Assembly (NCBI RefSeq): GCF_020524045.1
Contig: NZ_JAIVKL010000024.1
Span: 1 to 59,209, forward strand
DNA: 59,209 nt
Reading direction: 5' to 3'
DNA from: Metabacillus litoralis
GTDB lineage: Bacteria > Bacillota > Bacilli > Bacillales > Bacillaceae
Positions 38,213 through 48,797 of this stretch are shown piece after piece (within the stretch, counting starts at the first letter, position 1; each line of letters begins with the position of its first letter). The notes under the pieces were generated by a model. It searched no databases. It was not told where the DNA came from and was given only the letters and a program-made list of their open reading frames with translations. A program made the position numbers and the translations under genes.

Positions 38213-38297
38213 TGTCGCTTTCTTCAAAAACAGTCGAACTGTTTTTCATTTAAGCTACCTTCTTTTGACAAAATCCTTTTTATTCCTTCGATATAAT
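38213..38297 (+). promoter_or_regulatory. spoIIE promoter, Spo0A-activated type
   Basis: TTGACA (38265-38270) and TATAAT (38292-38297) separated by 21 bp, the abnormal spacing typical of Spo0A-activated sigma-A promoters such as B. subtilis spoIIE. Imperfect Spo0A boxes lie upstream: TGTCGCT at 38213-38219 and AGTCGAA at 38232-38238, about two helical turns apart. Confidence 0.8.
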
Positions 38298-38331
38298 TAC
38301 AAGCAATATGAACTAAGTGGGGGAATGAAAA

Positions 38332-40803
38332 ATGGAAAAAGTAGAAAGAAGGTTAATGGAACCAATTTCTGATTTTGGCATGCAAAAAACCCATCAAGTG
38401 TTTAATCGGTTTTTTCAAAAAATTTCATCGAGATTACAGCTTTTCCTCTTACATAAAGGACTTGTATATGCTTTGATCGGATTTTTATTAGGACGAGCTA
38501 TTATTTTATCGGAGGTTCTACCATTTGCGCTTCCTTTTTTTGGAGCCGTTCTGTTAATGAAGCGGGACAAGGCGTTACTCTCGAGTTTGTCATTAATTGC
38601 TGGGGGAATGACACTTTCTTTTGAAGTCTCACTTCTTATTACAGTTTCCATCATATTATTTATCTTATTAAATCGGGTTGCATCAACATTTTTTAAAGAT
38701 CCTGTGAAGATATTGCCCTTTGTTATTTTAAGTTCGGTAGCTCTGACGAGAATTGGTTATTCTTATATGATCAAATCATCTTTAACAATATATGATTATA
38801 TGATGGCAGGTATAGAGTCAGGCTTGTCCTTTATTTTAACGTTGATTTTTTTACAAAGTATTCCATTGATATCAGCTCGTAAATATAAACAATCATTAAA
38901 AATTGAAGAGATCATCTGCATTATGATCCTACTAGCTTCTGTTATGACTGGTCTTGTTGGTGTATCTTTTCAGAATCTTCAATTAGAACATATTTTTTCA
39001 CGATATATTGTTTTGTTGTTTGCTTTTATTGGTGGATCAAGTATTGGATGTACAGTTGGTGTAGTGACAGGGTTAATTCTGAGTTTAGCGAATGTAGGAA
39101 ATTTATATCACATGAGCTTACTTGCTTTTTCAGGACTTTTAGGAGGACTTCTAAGAGAAGGACAAAAGCTTGGGACAGCCATTGGACTGTTAGTAGGTTC
39201 TGTTCTCATCTCTCTTTATGGACAAGGTTCATCAGACTTAATGACAACACTGATTGAATCCATGATTGCCATTGTATTATTTTTGTTAACTCCTAAGGCG
39301 ATAACAGGTAGATTGGCTAAACATATACCAGGTACAAGCGAACATGCACAAGAACAACAACAATATGTTAGAAAAATTCGCGATGTTACAGCACATCGTG
39401 TTGATCAATTTTCACAGGTTTTTCACGCTTTGTCAGAAAGCTTTGCTACATTTTATGATAAAGACGAAACGAATGAAGAACAACGTGAAACAGATTTGTT
39501 TTTAAGTAGCATTACTGAAAGTACTTGTCAGCATTGTTTTAAGAAGGAAAAATGCTGGGTAGAGAACTTTGATAAAACATATGATTTAATGCAGAATATT
39601 ATGCATGAAAATAGACAAAATACGTATCAAAATAATATGAAATTAAAGAAGGAATTTGATCGTCATTGTTCAAAATCTGCAAAAGTAGAAGAAGCTATTG
39701 AACAAGAAATTAATTATTTTCAAGCAAACCAGAAATTAAAGAAAGAAGTCCAAGAAAGCAGAAGACTTGTTGCTGAACAATTGTTAGGTGTTTCAAATGT
39801 AATGGAGGATCTTTCGAGAGAGATCAAAAGAGAGAGAGAAAATCATTTTGTTCAAGAAGAACAAATTTTAGATGCATTACAAAACTTTGGGATTGAAATT
39901 GTTAATGTTGAAATTTATAGTCTTGAGCAAGGAAGTGTGGATATAGAAATGAGTATTCCATACTGCAATGGACATGGAGAATGTGAAAAAATAATTGCTC
40001 CAATGCTTTCTGATATTTTAGAGGAATCGATAATCGTGAAAACAGAGGAGTGTGCTAATTACCCAAACGGATACTGCCATGTTTCATTCGGATCAGCCAA
40101 AAAATATCGCATTGAAACAGGTGTTGCACATGCTGCTAAAGGTGGAGGTTTGGTTTCTGGTGATAGCTATTCAATGATTGAGTTGGGTCTTGGTAAATAT
40201 GCAGTCGCTATTAGTGATGGTATGGGGAATGGGGTTCGAGCACATTTTGAAAGCAATGAAACGATCAAACTACTTCAAAAAATCCTTCAGTCTGGTATTG
40301 AGGAAAAGGTAGCAATTAAAACAATCAATTCAATATTATCCTTAAGAACAACAGATGAAATATTTTCAACGCTAGATCTAGCGATTGTTGATTTGCAGGA
40401 TGGCCAAAGTAAATTTTTGAAAATAGGATCAACACCAAGCTTTGTTAAGCGTGGAGACAAGATAATAAAAATTCAAGCTAGTAATTTACCAATGGGAATT
40501 ATTGATGACTTTGACGTAGATGTAGTTGGTGAAAAGTTAAAGGCTGGAGATCTTCTAATCATGATGAGTGATGGTATTTTTGAAGGACCTAAACATGTGG
40601 AAAATTATGATTTATGGATGAAACGTAAAATTAGTGAAATCAAAACAGAAGATCCACAGGAAGTAGCAGACATAATTATGGAAGAAGTGATTAGAACAAG
40701 ATCTGGAAAAATTGAAGATGATATGACAGTTGTTGTATCAGCCATTGAACATAATACACCTAAATGGGCTAGTATTCCTGTTTCTTCAAAGAAAATAGGA
40801 TAA
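38332..40803 (+). CDS. spoIIE: stage II sporulation protein E (PP2C phosphatase)
   Basis: 823-residue membrane phosphatase that dephosphorylates SpoIIAA to activate sigma-F and also acts at the polar septum. About ten membrane segments (residues ~45-330) are followed by a central FtsZ-interacting and oligomerisation region (~330-580) with Cys-rich CQHCFKKEKCW. The C-terminal PP2C domain (~595-815) has metal-site aspartates in SGDSY (~611), SDGMGNG (~628), MSDGIFEG (~746) and EDDMTVVV (~795). ATG 38332 follows GTGGGGGAA. Confidence 0.97.
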   Translation: MEKVERRLMEPISDFGMQKTHQVFNRFFQKISSRLQLFLLHKGLVYALIGFLLGRAIILSEVLPFALPFFGAVLLMKRDKALLSSLSLIAGGMTLSFEVSLLITVSIILFILLNRVASTFFKDPVKILPFVILSSVALTRIGYSYMIKSSLTIYDYMMAGIESGLSFILTLIFLQSIPLISARKYKQSLKIEEIICIMILLASVMTGLVGVSFQNLQLEHIFSRYIVLLFAFIGGSSIGCTVGVVTGLILSLANVGNLYHMSLLAFSGLLGGLLREGQKLGTAIGLLVGSVLISLYGQGSSDLMTTLIESMIAIVLFLLTPKAITGRLAKHIPGTSEHAQEQQQYVRKIRDVTAHRVDQFSQVFHALSESFATFYDKDETNEEQRETDLFLSSITESTCQHCFKKEKCWVENFDKTYDLMQNIMHENRQNTYQNNMKLKKEFDRHCSKSAKVEEAIEQEINYFQANQKLKKEVQESRRLVAEQLLGVSNVMEDLSREIKRERENHFVQEEQILDALQNFGIEIVNVEIYSLEQGSVDIEMSIPYCNGHGECEKIIAPMLSDILEESIIVKTEECANYPNGYCHVSFGSAKKYRIETGVAHAAKGGGLVSGDSYSMIELGLGKYAVAISDGMGNGVRAHFESNETIKLLQKILQSGIEEKVAIKTINSILSLRTTDEIFSTLDLAIVDLQDGQSKFLKIGSTPSFVKRGDKIIKIQASNLPMGIIDDFDVDVVGEKLKAGDLLIMMSDGIFEGPKHVENYDLWMKRKISEIKTEDPQEVADIIMEEVIRTRSGKIEDDMTVVVSAIEHNTPKWASIPVSSKKIG

Positions 40804-40970
40804 ATCAATAAACACGTATAAATTACCCTCCTTTTGGAGATAAATGATAATAATTTACAAGCATGATGCTTACTAGTAAGAATTTATTAAAAAACTATTT
40901 TTGTTGATTATCGTTTATGACAAAGGGAAAGCAAGGAGATTTATAGATCTCTATAGGAGGGTAATTAAGT

Positions 40971-41708
40971 ATGGAGAAGGGTCATTTAAAACAAATCTTA
41001 TTAATTACTGATGGGTACTCAAATCAAGGGGAAGATCCAATCGCGATGGCGGCATTGGCTCAAGAGCAAGGAATAACTGTTAATGTAATAGGGATAATGG
41101 AAGAAAATGTGATAGATCAAGAATCGATGAGAGAAATTGAAGGCATTGCCATGTCAGGTGGTGGAGTTCACCAAATCGTTTATGCTCACCAACTTTCACA
41201 AACAGTTCAGCATGTTACAAGAAAAGCTATGACACAAACTCTTCAAGGTGTTGTTAATAAAGAACTACAGCAAATTCTTGGGAAGAGTACTTCTTTGGAA
41301 GAATTACCTCCAGAAAAACGTGGTGAAGTAATGGAGGTTGTTGATGAACTAGGAGAAACGGTAAGTATGGAAATACTTATATTAGTTGATACAAGTGCTA
41401 GTATGAAACCAAAACTACCAACTGTTAAAGAATCTCTTTTAGATCTTTCAATCAGTCTTAATTCAAGAATGGGTAAGAATTTATTTTCTGTATCAGTATT
41501 TCCTGGGAAAAAGAGCGAAGTTGAGAAGGTGCTGGATTGGACACCTAAGCTTGAATCATTATCTTCTATTTTTCCAAAGTTAACTACAGGGGGTATTACT
41601 CCAACAGGACCAGCAATAAGGGAAGCCATTCAGCATTTTAAAAAGAAGCGCTCTTTAAAGAATTTATTAAGAAATGAAGAAGAGTACTATGATGAATCAG
41701 GCATGTAA
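40971..41708 (+). CDS. yabS: YabS, von Willebrand A-type protein
   Basis: 245-residue protein related to B. subtilis YabS, function unknown. The order of vWA elements is swapped: the first third (LKQILLITDGYSNQGEDPIA, GITVNVIGIMEE, GGGVHQIVYAHQL) matches the C-terminal half of a vWA fold, whereas the MIDAS motif ILVDTSASMKPKL (about 138-150) and the downstream Thr in TTGGITPTGPAIREA come later. That suggests a circular permutation or two half-domains. ATG 40971 follows GGAGGG. It overlaps yabT. No promoter called. Confidence 0.85.
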   Translation: MEKGHLKQILLITDGYSNQGEDPIAMAALAQEQGITVNVIGIMEENVIDQESMREIEGIAMSGGGVHQIVYAHQLSQTVQHVTRKAMTQTLQGVVNKELQQILGKSTSLEELPPEKRGEVMEVVDELGETVSMEILILVDTSASMKPKLPTVKESLLDLSISLNSRMGKNLFSVSVFPGKKSEVEKVLDWTPKLESLSSIFPKLTTGGITPTGPAIREAIQHFKKKRSLKNLLRNEEEYYDESGM

Positions 41709-42714
41709 TTTTTCCCCTGGTTCACGAATTATTGGTAAATGGAATGGAGAAAGCTATACAATTGTAAAGCTCCTTGGCCAAGGTGCAACTGGAAATGTTT
41801 ATTTAGCTGATAGTGGTCGTGGGAAGGTTGCCATGAAACTTAGTGAAAACAGTATGGCAATTACGTCTGAGGTAAATGTGTTAAAGCATTTTTCGAAGGT
41901 CCAAGGTACTTCTCTTGGGCCTTCTTTGTTAGATGTTGATGATTGGAAATCTGGCTCTCAGAAGATGATTTCATTTTATGTTATGGAATACATTCAAGGA
42001 AAGAACTTTCTCGATTTTATCAGTGAAAGAGGGCTAGAGTGGACAGATGTCTTAGTATTACAGCTTCTATCTAATTTAGAAGTGCTTCATCAACAAGGGT
42101 GGGTCTTTGGTGATCTTAAACCGGATAATCTAATTATTTCTGGTCCACCACCTAAAATAAGATGTATAGATGTAGGTGGAACAACACAACAAGGACGATC
42201 AATCAAGGAATTTACCGAATTCTTTGATCGTGGGTATTGGGGTTTGGGTTCAAGAAGAGCAGAACCAACATATGACTTATTCTCGGTTGCAATGATTATC
42301 ATAAATGCAGCTTATCCTAAGCGCTTTTCTAGAAAAAGTGATGGAGATGGAAAAAATCAGTTGTTAACCATCATTCAACAACACCCTTTTTTACTTAAAC
42401 ATAGAGAGGTTTTGAGAAAGGCAATATTGGGGAATTATATAAGTGCGAACGAAATGAAATCGGACTTTATTGAATTATTGTCAGAAAAAACGAAGCAGCC
42501 CGCACAAAAGCAACAAACGTACAAGACGAAGGTGCCTAAGCAAAGTAGCACAACAAACACAAGTAACAAGCAAAAGGTACAATCTAGTCAAACTAGAAAG
42601 CAAGTAAAGATAAAGAAAAAACGAAAAAAGTCCAGTGGCTTTGTAGAGACACTTATTATATTAATAAGTGTGTGTGTAATTTATTCTTTATATGTATATC
42701 ACGTTTTATTATAA
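41689..42714 (+). CDS. yabT: membrane-anchored Ser/Thr kinase YabT (PrkD-like)
   Basis: About 341 residues. In B. subtilis YabT is a DNA-stimulated Hanks-type kinase acting in sporulation. Kinase elements are the glycine loop GQGATGNVYLA (~30-40), Lys 50 in VAMKL, catalytic GDLKPDN (~140-146, with Phe-Gly-Asp in place of His-Arg-Asp) and DVGG in place of DFG (~161). A Lys/Gln-rich linker (~270-315), the expected DNA-binding region, precedes a C-terminal membrane helix (LIILISVCVIYSLYVYHVLL). I start at ATG 41689, overlapping yabS by 20 nt, after GAAGAAGAG; an ATG at 41674 is also in frame. Confidence 0.9.
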   Translation: MMNQACNFSPGSRIIGKWNGESYTIVKLLGQGATGNVYLADSGRGKVAMKLSENSMAITSEVNVLKHFSKVQGTSLGPSLLDVDDWKSGSQKMISFYVMEYIQGKNFLDFISERGLEWTDVLVLQLLSNLEVLHQQGWVFGDLKPDNLIISGPPPKIRCIDVGGTTQQGRSIKEFTEFFDRGYWGLGSRRAEPTYDLFSVAMIIINAAYPKRFSRKSDGDGKNQLLTIIQQHPFLLKHREVLRKAILGNYISANEMKSDFIELLSEKTKQPAQKQQTYKTKVPKQSSTTNTSNKQKVQSSQTRKQVKIKKKRKKSSGFVETLIILISVCVIYSLYVYHVLL

Positions 42715-42903
42715 ATTTTTTGCTTTAATTCCTTGTCTTTCTAAATTTGTTGTAAGCTTAGAAACATTAAGAGGATAAAAAACAAAATTTCTCATGGGTA
42801 AAGTTTGATTAATCTGTGAACTGTTGCTTCACCTTTGTTGTTCAATATAAATTAGTGGTAGGATAGAGGTATGTTATAACAATAGTCAAAAGAGGGGAAA
42901 GAA

Positions 42904-44286
42904 TTGAGAGATGTTTATACCCTTATAAAGAAAAAGAAACTACTAGAAGAAGGTTCAACAGTTGTTGTAGGTGTTTCAGGTGGCCCTGACTCATTGGCTT
43001 TATTACATATGCTATATCGATTGCAAGAAAAAATGAATATCAAAATAGTAGCTGCACATATCGATCATATGTTCAGAGGTGATGAATCAAAAAATGAAAT
43101 GGATTTTGTTATAAGGTTTTGCCAAGAACATAACATTGTTTCAGAAGCAAAACAAGTTGATGTAAGCTCTTATGCAATTAAGAACAAAAAAAGCACACAA
43201 GTAGCTGCAAGAGAATGTAGATATCAGTTTTACCAAGAGATATTAGATAAGCATGAATCAAAATTTTTGGCTCTAGGACATCATGGTGATGATCAAGTAG
43301 AAACAATCTTAATGAGATTAGTTCGTGGTAGTACAGGGGATTCACTGGCAGGGATGAAAGTGAAGAGACCTTTCCATAATGGAGTGATTATTAGACCTTT
43401 ACTAACTCTTACAAAAGAACAGATTCTTTTATATTGTGAAGAGAATAAGTTAAATCCTAGATTTGATCCTAGTAATGAAAAAACAGATTATACGAGAAAC
43501 CGCTTTAGAAAATATGTTTTACCTTTTTTGAAGAAGGAAAATCCGCAAGTACATGAGAAATTTCATCAATTTAGTGAAACCTTTATAGAGGATGAAACGT
43601 ATTTACAGGTATTAACTCAGCAACAAATGAATAAAGTAGTCAAAAGACAAGAATTGTCGGCTGTGGAAATTGATATCAAAAGGTTTTTAAACCTACCTTT
43701 GCCTTTACAAAGAAGAGGGATTCAACTAATATTAAACTATCTATATGTAAATATTCCATCTTCCCTTTCTTCTATACATATTGAGAGCTTGCAGGCTTTG
43801 CTCTCACAAGATCATCCATCAGGTTCACTTGATTACCCAGGCGGGCTTAAGGTGATTAAATCATATAACACCTGTTTGTTTACTTTTGAGCATAGTGAAT
43901 TGGAGACATACCGTTTTGAATTAGAAATCCCCTCTAGTATTGCCCTTCCAAATGGTTTTGTCATTTCGTGTAAGGTAACTAGGGATGCTCCCAAACATAT
44001 AAAAGGGAATAACACATTTATAATGAGTTATGAAGCGGTAACAAAACCTCTTATCATTCGATCAAGGGAACAGGGAGATAAAATGAAATTGAAAGGCATG
44101 AATGGAAGGAAAAAGGTAAAAGATATATTTATTGATGAAAAAATACCATTACATAGCCGACATTCATGGCCAATAGTAGAAGATGGGAATGGAAATATCC
44201 TTTGGGTTCCTGGCTTGAAAAAATCAATATATGAAGACGAAGGAATTCATAAGGGTGAATTTGTCATATTACAATTAATGGTTTAA
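42904..44286 (+). CDS. tilS: tRNA(Ile)-lysidine synthetase
   Basis: 460-residue enzyme that converts C34 of the CAT-anticodon tRNA-Ile to lysidine. N-type PP-loop [17 protein letters not shown] (about 21-37), [24 protein letters not shown] and [13 protein letters not shown], with a TilS C-terminal domain ([20 protein letters not shown]). TTG 42904 is preceded by AGAGGGGAAAG. It heads the tilS-hprT-ftsH run. Confidence 0.95.
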   Translation: MRDVYTLIKKKKLLEEGSTVVVGVSGGPDSLALLHMLYRLQEKMNIKIVAAHIDHMFRGDESKNEMDFVIRFCQEHNIVSEAKQVDVSSYAIKNKKSTQVAARECRYQFYQEILDKHESKFLALGHHGDDQVETILMRLVRGSTGDSLAGMKVKRPFHNGVIIRPLLTLTKEQILLYCEENKLNPRFDPSNEKTDYTRNRFRKYVLPFLKKENPQVHEKFHQFSETFIEDETYLQVLTQQQMNKVVKRQELSAVEIDIKRFLNLPLPLQRRGIQLILNYLYVNIPSSLSSIHIESLQALLSQDHPSGSLDYPGGLKVIKSYNTCLFTFEHSELETYRFELEIPSSIALPNGFVISCKVTRDAPKHIKGNNTFIMSYEAVTKPLIIRSREQGDKMKLKGMNGRKKVKDIFIDEKIPLHSRHSWPIVEDGNGNILWVPGLKKSIYEDEGIHKGEFVILQLMV

Positions 44287-44309
44287 ATCTTCTAGGGGGC
44301 ACACTTTTA

Positions 44310-44849
44310 ATGAGACAAGATATTGAAGAAATTTTAGTTTCAACAGAACAAATTAATGAAAAGGTTAAAGAGTTAGGTAAGACTTTAACTGAAGAGTATC
44401 AAGATCGCTTTCCTCTTGCGATTGGTGTTCTAAAGGGTGCAATGCCATTTATGGGTGACCTTTTAAAGAACATTGATACATATTTAGAAATGGACTTTAT
44501 GGATGTTTCTAGCTATGGTACATCTACCGTTTCTTCTGGGGAAGTGAAAATTCTTAAAGATTTGGATACTTCTGTAGAAGGTAGGGATATCTTAATTATT
44601 GAGGATATCATCGATAGTGGTTTAACACTAAGTTATTTAGTGAAGTTATTCCGTTATCGTAAAGCAAAATCGATTAAAATTGTCACATTGCTAGACAAAC
44701 CAACAGGAAGAAAGGCTGATATCCAAGCAGATTATGTTGGATTTGAAGTTCCTGATGCATTTGTTGTTGGTTATGGATTGGATTACATTGAGAAATATCG
44801 TAATCTTCCTTATATTGGTGTACTAAAACCAGAGATTTATCAAAAGTAA
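44310..44849 (+). CDS. hprT: hypoxanthine-guanine phosphoribosyltransferase
   Basis: 179-residue purine salvage enzyme. The PRPP-binding motif is [17 protein letters not shown] (about 94-110), with [12 protein letters not shown] and [14 protein letters not shown] as substrate and flexible loops. ATG 44310 follows AGGGGG with a longer spacing of about 11 nt. In B. subtilis HprT and TilS together activate ftsH transcription, and the same order is kept here. Confidence 0.96.
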   Translation: MRQDIEEILVSTEQINEKVKELGKTLTEEYQDRFPLAIGVLKGAMPFMGDLLKNIDTYLEMDFMDVSSYGTSTVSSGEVKILKDLDTSVEGRDILIIEDIIDSGLTLSYLVKLFRYRKAKSIKIVTLLDKPTGRKADIQADYVGFEVPDAFVVGYGLDYIEKYRNLPYIGVLKPEIYQK

Positions 44850-44933
44850 TCTCTATAGCTAATTTGTTGTGTTACCATGATTTTCTATGATACTATTTAA
44901 AATAGTCGTGTTTACTGTGGGAGGAGGTAAGGA

Positions 44934-46862
44934 ATGAATCGGATCTTCCGTAATACCATATTTTATTTACTAATATTTTTAGTCATCATTGGGGTTGTTA
45001 GCTTCTTTACAGGTGCTAATCCTAAAACGGAGCAAATCACTTACAATCAGTTCATTTCTGACTTAGATAATGGGAATGTAACAAAGATGACGGTCCAGCC
45101 AGTTCGAGGTGTATTTGAAGTTCGAGGTAAAATGAAAGGTTATGCAGAAGATGAGACCTTTTTGACATACATACCAACTGAACAAGGGCTAAATCGTGTT
45201 GATCAGGCAGCTGCAAATGTGAAAGAATTAGATGTAGCTCCAGCAGAAGAAACAAGTGGATGGGTGACTTTCTTTACGTCAATCATTCCATTCGTTATCA
45301 TCTTTATTTTATTCTTCTTCTTACTTAACCAAGCTCAAGGCGGCGGTGGAGGCCGTGTTATGAATTTTGGTAAAAGTAAAGCTAAGCTTTACAGTGAGGA
45401 AAAGAAAAAGGTTAAATTTAATGATGTAGCAGGTGCTGATGAAGAAAAGCAAGAGCTTGTCGAGGTTGTTGAATTCTTAAAAGATCCTCGTAAGTTTGCT
45501 GAATTAGGTGCAAGAATTCCTAAAGGTGTCTTACTAGTTGGACCTCCAGGTACTGGTAAAACTTTACTTGCGAGAGCTGTAGCTGGTGAAGCAGGAGTAC
45601 CTTTCTTCTCAATCAGTGGATCTGATTTCGTTGAGATGTTTGTCGGAGTCGGTGCCTCACGTGTTCGTGATTTATTCGAGAATGCGAAAAAGAACGCTCC
45701 ATGTATTATCTTTATTGATGAAATTGATGCCGTTGGTAGACAACGTGGCGCAGGTTTAGGTGGAGGACACGATGAACGTGAACAAACTCTTAACCAATTA
45801 CTTGTAGAGATGGATGGTTTTGGTGCAAACGAAGGTATTATTATCGTTGCTGCTACAAATAGACCAGACATTCTTGATCCAGCTTTACTACGTCCAGGAC
45901 GTTTTGATCGCCAAATTACAGTTGATCGTCCAGATGTAAATGGACGTGAAGCGGTACTACAAGTACATGCTCGTAACAAACCTTTAGATGAATCTGTTGA
46001 TTTAAAAGCTATTGCAGCTCGTACTCCAGGTTTCTCTGGTGCAGATTTAGAAAACTTATTGAATGAAGCAGCACTTGTTGCAGCTAGACAAGATAAGAAG
46101 AAGATTGATAACACTGACCTTGATGAGGCGACAGACCGTGTGATTGCAGGTCCAGCGAAGAAAAGTCGTGTTATTTCTAAGAAAGAACGAAATATTGTTG
46201 CCTATCATGAAGCAGGCCATGTGATTATCGGTGTTATTTTAGATGAAGCTGATATGGTGCATAAGGTAACGATTGTACCTCGTGGTCAAGCTGGTGGTTA
46301 CGCAGTAATGCTTCCTAAAGAAGATCGTTACTTTATGACAAAACCAGAGTTACTTGATAAAATTACAGGTTTACTTGGTGGTCGTGTAGCAGAGGAAATT
46401 GTCTTTGGTGAAGCAAGTACTGGAGCTCATAATGACTTCCAAAGAGCAACTGGAATTGCAAGAAAAATGGTTACTGAATACGGTATGAGTGAAAAGCTTG
46501 GACCATTACAATTCGGTCAAGCACAAGGTGGTCAAGTGTTCTTAGGCCGTGACATCCATAATGAGCAAAACTATAGTGATGCCATTGCTCATGAAATCGA
46601 TATGGAAATTCAACGCTTTATTAAAGAAAGCTATGAACGTGCACGTACGATCATAACTGAAAATCGTGAGAAGCTAGAATTAATAGCTCAAACGTTATTA
46701 GATGTTGAAACACTTGATGCAGCGCAAATTGCTAGCCTTGTTGAAAAAGGTAAGCTTCCGGAAAGACCTGTAATCATTGAAAGCAAAAATGATGAACAAT
46801 CTGAAGATGTTAAAGTTAATATTCAGTCTAAAAAAGAAGAAGACTCTTCAGAAAAAGAATAA
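44934..46862 (+). CDS. ftsH: ATP-dependent zinc metalloprotease FtsH
   Basis: 642-residue membrane AAA+ protease. Two membrane helices ([19 protein letters not shown] and [20 protein letters not shown]) flank an extracytoplasmic loop. Then come Walker A GPPGTGKT (~202-209), Walker [12 protein letters not shown], the SRH with RPGRFDRQI, the pore motif [10 protein letters not shown] and the zinc site HEAGH (~424-428). The acidic C-terminus is variable. ATG 44934 follows GGGAGGAGG. A long open frame on the opposite strand (45389-46114) is a codon-bias shadow. Confidence 0.98.
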   Translation: MNRIFRNTIFYLLIFLVIIGVVSFFTGANPKTEQITYNQFISDLDNGNVTKMTVQPVRGVFEVRGKMKGYAEDETFLTYIPTEQGLNRVDQAAANVKELDVAPAEETSGWVTFFTSIIPFVIIFILFFFLLNQAQGGGGGRVMNFGKSKAKLYSEEKKKVKFNDVAGADEEKQELVEVVEFLKDPRKFAELGARIPKGVLLVGPPGTGKTLLARAVAGEAGVPFFSISGSDFVEMFVGVGASRVRDLFENAKKNAPCIIFIDEIDAVGRQRGAGLGGGHDEREQTLNQLLVEMDGFGANEGIIIVAATNRPDILDPALLRPGRFDRQITVDRPDVNGREAVLQVHARNKPLDESVDLKAIAARTPGFSGADLENLLNEAALVAARQDKKKIDNTDLDEATDRVIAGPAKKSRVISKKERNIVAYHEAGHVIIGVILDEADMVHKVTIVPRGQAGGYAVMLPKEDRYFMTKPELLDKITGLLGGRVAEEIVFGEASTGAHNDFQRATGIARKMVTEYGMSEKLGPLQFGQAQGGQVFLGRDIHNEQNYSDAIAHEIDMEIQRFIKESYERARTIITENREKLELIAQTLLDVETLDAAQIASLVEKGKLPERPVIIESKNDEQSEDVKVNIQSKKEEDSSEKE

Positions 46863-46865
46863 TTT

Positions 46866-46908
46866 AAAAAAGGTCGGTGATTTCCATATAAATCATCGAC
46901 CTTTTTTG
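46866..46908 (+). terminator. terminator after ftsH
   Basis: AAAAAAGGTCGGTGATTT / AAATCATCGACCTTTTTT stem with 6-nt loop. Confidence 0.9.
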
Positions 46909-47075
46909 TATCTTAAAGTTCCGTAGGATTGTCAAAATCATAAGAGCTTTGCATTTATCTTAGTCTAAAATTGGCTTAGCAGTTTTCTAGGGTAGGGTAA
47001 TATTGGAACTTTATGATAAAATGAAGTGGTATGGAAATACATACAAAAAAGAACAATAATAAAGTGGTGATCCTT

Positions 47076-47843
47076 ATGATTCTTGTATTGGACGTTGGTA
47101 ATACAAATACCGTATTAGGGGTATATGAAAATGATGCTTTGAAACATCATTGGAGAATAGAGACAAGCAGAAATAAAACAGAAGATGAGTTTGGAATAGT
47201 TATTAAAAATCTATTTGAACATGTTAATCTTGCTTTTGATAAGATAGATGGCATTATTATCTCATCTGTTGTTCCACCAATTATGTTTGCGCTAGAAAGA
47301 ATGTGTGTTAAATATTTTGCTATTAAACCACTAGTGGTTGGCCCAGGAATTAAAACTGGACTAAATATTAAATATGAAAATCCACGAGAAGTTGGAGCGG
47401 ATCGGATTGTTAATGCTGTGGCAGGTATTCAAGATTATGGAAGTCCACTCATAATTGTCGATTTTGGAACGGCAACTACCTACTGTTACATTAATGAGGA
47501 CAAGCAATATATGGGTGGTGCCATTGCTCCAGGGATTAATATCTCAACAGAGGCCCTTTATTCAAGAGCAGCTAAATTACCAAGAATAGAAATTTCTAGA
47601 CCAGATCATATTATTGGAAAGAATACAGTTAGTGCGATGCAGGCTGGAATTTTATTTGGTTATGTAGGTCAGGTAGAGGGAATTGTTAAGAGAATGAAAG
47701 ACCATTCAAATCATGTTCCAAAAGTTATCGCAACAGGTGGTTTAGCAAGTTTAATTGCGAAAGAATCAGATAGTATTGATATTGTTGATCCATTTTTAAC
47801 ATTAAGAGGATTACAACTTATCTATGAAAGAAACAGTAATTGA
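47076..47843 (+). CDS. coaX: type III pantothenate kinase
   Basis: 255-residue first enzyme of coenzyme A synthesis, of the type III (CoaX) group. [17 protein letters not shown] (residues 2-18) is the ASKHA phosphate-1 motif, [11 protein letters not shown] holds the catalytic Asp region, and [11 protein letters not shown] the second phosphate motif. I start at ATG 47076, placed after GTGGTGATCC, because upstream residues of the frame do not resemble the family. hslO follows after 48 nt. Confidence 0.95.
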   Translation: MILVLDVGNTNTVLGVYENDALKHHWRIETSRNKTEDEFGIVIKNLFEHVNLAFDKIDGIIISSVVPPIMFALERMCVKYFAIKPLVVGPGIKTGLNIKYENPREVGADRIVNAVAGIQDYGSPLIIVDFGTATTYCYINEDKQYMGGAIAPGINISTEALYSRAAKLPRIEISRPDHIIGKNTVSAMQAGILFGYVGQVEGIVKRMKDHSNHVPKVIATGGLASLIAKESDSIDIVDPFLTLRGLQLIYERNSN

Positions 47844-47891
47844 TATAGATGATGCTTCATTATCAACGGGCTTGGAAGGAGATTAAACAAC

Positions 47892-48767
47892 ATGGATTAT
47901 TTAATAAAAGCACTCGCATATAATGATCAAGTTAGAGCCTATGCAACAAGAACAACAGATACAGTGGGTGAGGCTCAAAGAAGACATCAAACATGGCCAA
48001 CAGCATCTGCAGCTTTAGGGCGCTCAATGACAGCGGGTGTTATGCTAGGTTCGATGCTTAAGGGTGATGCAAAGTTAACAATAAAAATTGATGGTGGGGG
48101 TCCATTAGGTCCTATCCTTGTAGATAGTAATTCTAAAGGTGAGGTAAGAGGATATGTTACAAATCCTCAAACACATTTTGATTTAAATAATAAAGGAAAG
48201 CTTAATGTAGCTAGAGCAGTAGGTACAGAAGGGAATTTGACTGTTGTAAAAGATCTAGGCTTGAAGGAACACTTTTCTGGACAAGTACCTATTGTTTCTG
48301 GTGAGTTAGGGGAAGATTTTACATATTATTTAGTTACTTCTGAACAAATCCCTTCTTCAGTTGGTGTAGGAGTATTAGTTAATCCAGATAATACAATATT
48401 GGCTTCAGGTGGATTTATCATTCAATTGTTACCTGGTGCTGAAGAGGAGACTATTACAAAAATCGAACAAAGGTTAAGCACAATTGAACCAATCTCAAGG
48501 TTAATTCAACGAGGCTTAACTCCTGAGGAAATATTAGAGGAAGTCCTTGGTAAGGGAAATGTAAGAATCTTAGAAAAGCAACCTATTCAATTTAAATGTC
48601 AATGCTCGAAAGAACGTATTGAGAAAGCGATTGTTAGCCTTGGGACAGATGAAATTCAGGCGATGATTGATGAAGATGGTCAAGCGGAAGCACAGTGCCA
48701 TTTTTGTAATGAGCTATATCACCTTAATAGAGAAGATCTAGAAGAATTAAAGAGAGCAGCGGAATAG
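47892..48767 (+). CDS. hslO: redox-regulated chaperone Hsp33
   Basis: 291-residue holdase activated by oxidation. N-terminal chaperone domain with [36 protein letters not shown] and GYVTNPQ. The C-terminal zinc redox switch is CQC (236-238) and CHFC (269-272), all four cysteines present. ATG 47892 follows GGAAGGAGA. Downstream is the chaperone-like yacD. Confidence 0.96.
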   Translation: MDYLIKALAYNDQVRAYATRTTDTVGEAQRRHQTWPTASAALGRSMTAGVMLGSMLKGDAKLTIKIDGGGPLGPILVDSNSKGEVRGYVTNPQTHFDLNNKGKLNVARAVGTEGNLTVVKDLGLKEHFSGQVPIVSGELGEDFTYYLVTSEQIPSSVGVGVLVNPDNTILASGGFIIQLLPGAEEETITKIEQRLSTIEPISRLIQRGLTPEEILEEVLGKGNVRILEKQPIQFKCQCSKERIEKAIVSLGTDEIQAMIDEDGQAEAQCHFCNELYHLNREDLEELKRAAE

Positions 48768-48797
48768 TCATTTTGCTATTTGTGGGAGTTGGAAGAG

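Noticed and set aside
37599-38331. Possible integration site of a mobile element at the tRNA pair
   Set aside because: No integrase, direct repeat of a tRNA 3' end or foreign gene lies beside the tRNAs; the flanks are yabR and spoIIE as in B. subtilis.
45389-46114. 241-codon open frame on the minus strand opposite ftsH
   Set aside because: It lies wholly inside the conserved AAA+ core of ftsH, is Ser/Pro-rich low complexity from complementary codon bias, and has no ribosome-binding site or family resemblance.
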